DNA of 46,378 bases, from assembly GCA_004293485.1 (NCBI GenBank), contig RDYW01000047.1, forward strand, positions 1 to 46,378, given 5' to 3'. Position 1 is the first letter of the stretch. Every line of letters starts with the position of its first letter. Of this stretch, positions 45,463-46,378 are shown piece by piece. This DNA is from Sphingobacteriales bacterium. GTDB lineage: Bacteria > Bacteroidota > Bacteroidia > Sphingobacteriales > Sphingobacteriaceae. The translations under genes and the position numbers were made by a program. The notes below the pieces were generated by a model. It saw only the letters and a list, made by a program, of their open reading frames with translations, had not been told where the DNA came from and did no database searches.

Positions 45463-46134
45463 ATGAAAAAAAATATTGTAATCGCAATTGATGGTTACTC
45501 GTCATGCGGTAAAAGCACTTTGGCAAAAACCTTGGCGCAAAAACTCAATTATATATATATTGATAGCGGAGCTATGTACCGGGCTGTAACTTTATATTTT
45601 ATCAGGCAAAATGTTGATTTAATTAGCCATGAGGCAATTGTTACAGCATTAAAAGATATTGATATTGATTTTGATTCGAGAGATTACCAATCACATGTAT
45701 TGTTAAATGGCGAAGATGTATCTGAAGAAATTAGGCAAATGCATGTATCACAATTGGTAAGCCAAGTATCGGCTATTAATGAAGTACGCCAAAGTATGGT
45801 AAAGCAACAACAAAAAATGGGCAAACAAAAAAATATTGTAATGGATGGCAGAGATATCGGAACTTTTGTTTTCCCTGATGCAAACCTTAAATTATTTATG
45901 ACCGCCGACCCTAAAACTAGGGCCGAACGAAGATACAAAGAAGCGCAAGCTAAAGGCGAAAATATAAGCCTCGAAGCAGTTTTTGATAACCTAGCCCACC
46001 GTGACTTTCAGGATACTACCCGATTAGTAAGCCCATTGGTAAGAGCTAACGATGCTATTGTATTGGATAATACAAACCTAAACCAAGCCGAACAGTTGGC
46101 ATTTGCCATGGCGTATTTGCCTAAAAATTTGTAA
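45463..46134 (+). CDS. cmk: Cytidylate kinase
   Basis: A 223-residue P-loop kinase that phosphorylates CMP and dCMP. The P-loop is DGYSSCGKSTLAK (9-21), followed by YIDSGAMYRAVTLY, MDGRDIGTFVFPDANLKLFM and DPKTRAERRYKEAQAKGE. The start is ATG 45463; an ATG eight nt upstream is out of frame. The usual partner ispH is not adjacent (it is at 27.4 kb). The gene runs toward the IS copy at the window edge. Confidence 0.95.
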   Translation: MKKNIVIAIDGYSSCGKSTLAKTLAQKLNYIYIDSGAMYRAVTLYFIRQNVDLISHEAIVTALKDIDIDFDSRDYQSHVLLNGEDVSEEIRQMHVSQLVSQVSAINEVRQSMVKQQQKMGKQKNIVMDGRDIGTFVFPDANLKLFMTADPKTRAERRYKEAQAKGENISLEAVFDNLAHRDFQDTTRLVSPLVRANDAIVLDNTNLNQAEQLAFAMAYLPKNL

Positions 46135-46285
46135 GCAAACATTTTTTAAATTACTTAAAAATAAAATGGTAAATTGTAGTGCTTACCTAAAATTAATTGT
46201 CTATTTTTTTAATTATCTTTTTAGTTAAAATATACATTATTTTAATAACAACACAAAAAATAGTATTTTTTTTAATATTGTATTA

Positions 46286-46378
46286 GCTGTGTTCAACTGA
46301 TAAGTGCAACACTTACCTTAAGCTGTAAAAATACTTCATTAGGAGTTAGATAACCAAATTTTCTTACAGGTCTGTTAT
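46286..46378 (-). mobile_element. IS30-like insertion sequence, 3' end (second, inverted copy)
   Basis: The exact reverse complement of 3-95. The transposase tail ends at TGA (46295-46293 on the minus strand). The flanking bases differ from those at the left end (TATTA before 46286, AATTA after 95), which fits insertion of the same element at two sites. The frame is cut by the window edge. Confidence 0.7.

Overview
The window is AT-rich chromosomal DNA of a Bacteroidota bacterium. The evidence is: two large secreted proteins with C-terminal type IX secretion (T9SS) sorting domains; TAnnTTTG -7 promoter boxes (one with a TTTG -33 box at a 19-nt spacing ahead of rplU); a PorT-like outer-membrane barrel; a carotenoid ketolase/hydratase/glycosyltransferase cluster; and the typical protein variants (long PurM, short Ssb, YbiT-type ABC-F). 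I did not try to assign a genus. The two edges are the same 93-bp sequence in inverted orientation, the 3' end of an IS30-like transposase gene, so the window probably stops where an assembly met a repeated insertion sequence.

Layout. 0.2-3.4 kb: a T9SS-exported gingipain-fold protein and an outer-membrane barrel. 4.1-5.0 kb: rplU-rpmA on the minus strand with a clear promoter and terminator. 5.1-8.2 kb: a T9SS-exported beta-helix protein and a lipoprotein gene broken by one in-frame TAA. 8.3-11.5 kb: an ABC-F ATPase and a Fic gene whose C-terminal part is cut off by an in-frame TAA and which sits behind a 17-bp palindromic operator-like site. 11.6-17.3 kb, minus strand: accA, a small antitoxin-like gene, a repeat element, an MscS channel, then purM-rimM-trmD-rplS. 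17.6-19.6 kb: a methyltransferase-PAP2-ZIP operon facing a MarR gene. 20.5-25.1 kb: a small membrane protein, valS, a trans-sulfuration enzyme and ssb. 25.6-30.6 kb: a carotenoid/isoprenoid/haem cluster (GT2, CruF-like, ispH, CrtW-like, hemH, a TIGR04282-type transferase).

30.6-39.95 kb is an accessory island. It holds an AraC/GyrI-like regulator with a decayed 3' end, then a tightly coupled minus-strand operon: hsdR, a GxxExxY protein, a fused HsdM-HsdS protein, a HipA-like kinase and a HIRAN-domain protein. The restriction operon is bracketed by a 39-nt direct repeat (33/39 identical by my count) and a 9-nt GCGCATAAC repeat, suggesting it arrived as a cassette. It is the strongest candidate here for an incompletely described system: a type I restriction-modification (R-M) unit translationally coupled to a kinase and a HIRAN protein.

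39.96-46.1 kb returns to core genes: aroB with an S4-domain gene and a HAD hydrolase, a tRNA with CAU anticodon (features favour Ile2), a sulfur-metabolism operon (metZ, osmC-like, rrf2-like), a LuxE-like adenylating enzyme and cmk. Three genes in the window carry an in-frame TAA with recognisable coding sequence continuing after it, and two of the three are in or next to accessory DNA.
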